Source of the DNA: Spirochaeta sp.
Lineage (GTDB): Bacteria; Spirochaetota; Spirochaetia; DSM-27196; Alkalispirochaetaceae
DNA length: 10,862 nucleotides
Assembly (NCBI GenBank): GCA_027859055.1
Contig: JAQIBO010000217.1
Location: 1-10,862, forward strand
Direction of reading: 5' to 3'
This document shows, piece by piece, positions 10,649 to 10,862 of the stretch. Every line of letters starts with the position of its first letter. Position 1 is the stretch's first letter. The translations under genes and the position numbers were made by a program. A model generated the notes under the pieces. The model was not told the origin of the DNA and searched no databases. It saw only the letters and a program-made list of their open reading frames with translations.

Positions 10649-10862
10649 TCACTCAAAATAATGCTTCACACTATACCCTCCATACTGCAGGTACTTCTCC
10701 TGCTCCTGGCTACCCATGTCGGCGTCCATCATCATTTTCAGTAACTCGCCAAACTTGACCTTGAGTTCCCAGCCAAGCTCCCACTTGATTTTATTTGGAT
10801 CTCCGAACAACTCCACCTCTGCCGGGCGGAAGTAACCCGAGTGTGACGGGATCGTTCCTGTC
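10649..10862 (-). CDS. gmd: GDP-mannose 4,6-dehydratase, C-terminal part (continues beyond the window)
   Basis: The open frame gives SGYFRPAEVELFGDPNKIK, then WELGWELKVKFGELLKMMMD, then ADMGSQEQEKYLQYGG and YSVKHYFE. The Y-F-R-P-A-E-V-E-x-x-x-G-D-P-x-K-x-x-x-x-L-G-W motif is diagnostic of Gmd, which converts GDP-mannose to GDP-4-keto-6-deoxymannose for fucose, rhamnose or perosamine in surface polysaccharides. It is an NDP-sugar short-chain dehydrogenase of the cytoplasm; its catalytic N-terminal part lies outside the window. The stop is TGA at 10649-10651. Its 3' end is the source or relative of all gmd fragments further left. Confidence 0.9.
   Translation of the reverse strand, partial: TGTIPSHSGYFRPAEVELFGDPNKIKWELGWELKVKFGELLKMMMDADMGSQEQEKYLQYGGYSVKHYFE

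Noticed and set aside
2603..10677. Chromosomal integron with attC sites
   Set aside because: Genes share one orientation and are separated by repeats, but the repeats encode Gmd C-terminal sequence and show no paired GTTRRRY/RYYYAAC core sites of attC form; no integrase is visible.

Overview
The window is a bacterial accessory region of about 52% GC (estimated by eye). Every supportable gene lies on the minus strand, so the region reads right to left. Nothing in it fixes the taxonomy; I know this mix of small toxin-antitoxin (TA) families from spirochaetes, cyanobacteria, Chloroflexi and other environmental bacteria. No phage, plasmid or integrase gene is visible. The far left edge carries four 23-bp tandem repeats typical of an IS21-family transposon end.

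Right to left: (i) the 3' end of gmd (GDP-mannose 4,6-dehydratase) enters at the right edge and stops at 10649. (ii) A collapsed PemI/PemK-type pair follows (10350-10521) and ends in a second copy of the gmd tail (about 10211). (iii) The next block holds hicB, an unidentified gene tail with an intrinsic terminator, mazEF, phd with a broken vapC, a DUF4258 remnant with DUF2283, and a broken DUF433 fused to a DUF3841 remnant; it ends in a weak gmd-tail match (about 7440). (iv) An intact DUF4258/DUF2283 pair runs into a gmd pseudogene (6574-6842). (v) AbiEi follows with an AbiEii toxin lacking its nucleotidyltransferase half, a broken 56-aa gene and a gmd pseudogene (4512-4935). (vi) A three-gene set (65-aa protein, SDH-type Clp-fold serine protease, 56-aa protein) comes next and again runs into a gmd pseudogene (2603-3040). 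(vii) The left block holds a PemI/PemK-like pair with a frameshifted toxin, DUF2283, a 50-aa gene, a 78-aa antitoxin with a degraded RelE/ParE toxin, DUF433/DUF5615 and a 59-aa gene.

The unifying pattern is that the 3' end of gmd recurs at the boundaries of successive TA-like blocks. Some copies carry only the last codons; others carry larger, decayed internal pieces of gmd. The block next to the intact gmd and the block next to the 2603 copy carry the same PemI/PemK-like pair, so the array seems to have grown by repeated duplication or insertion at the gmd 3' end, followed by deletions at short repeats. A second pattern is that antitoxins are mostly intact while most toxins are frameshifted, truncated or missing. 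The intact candidate toxins are MazF, DUF5615 and one DUF4258 protein. mazE and phd each have a promoter whose -10 box ends about six bases before the start codon, overlapped by short repeats, which suggests leaderless, autoregulated transcripts.
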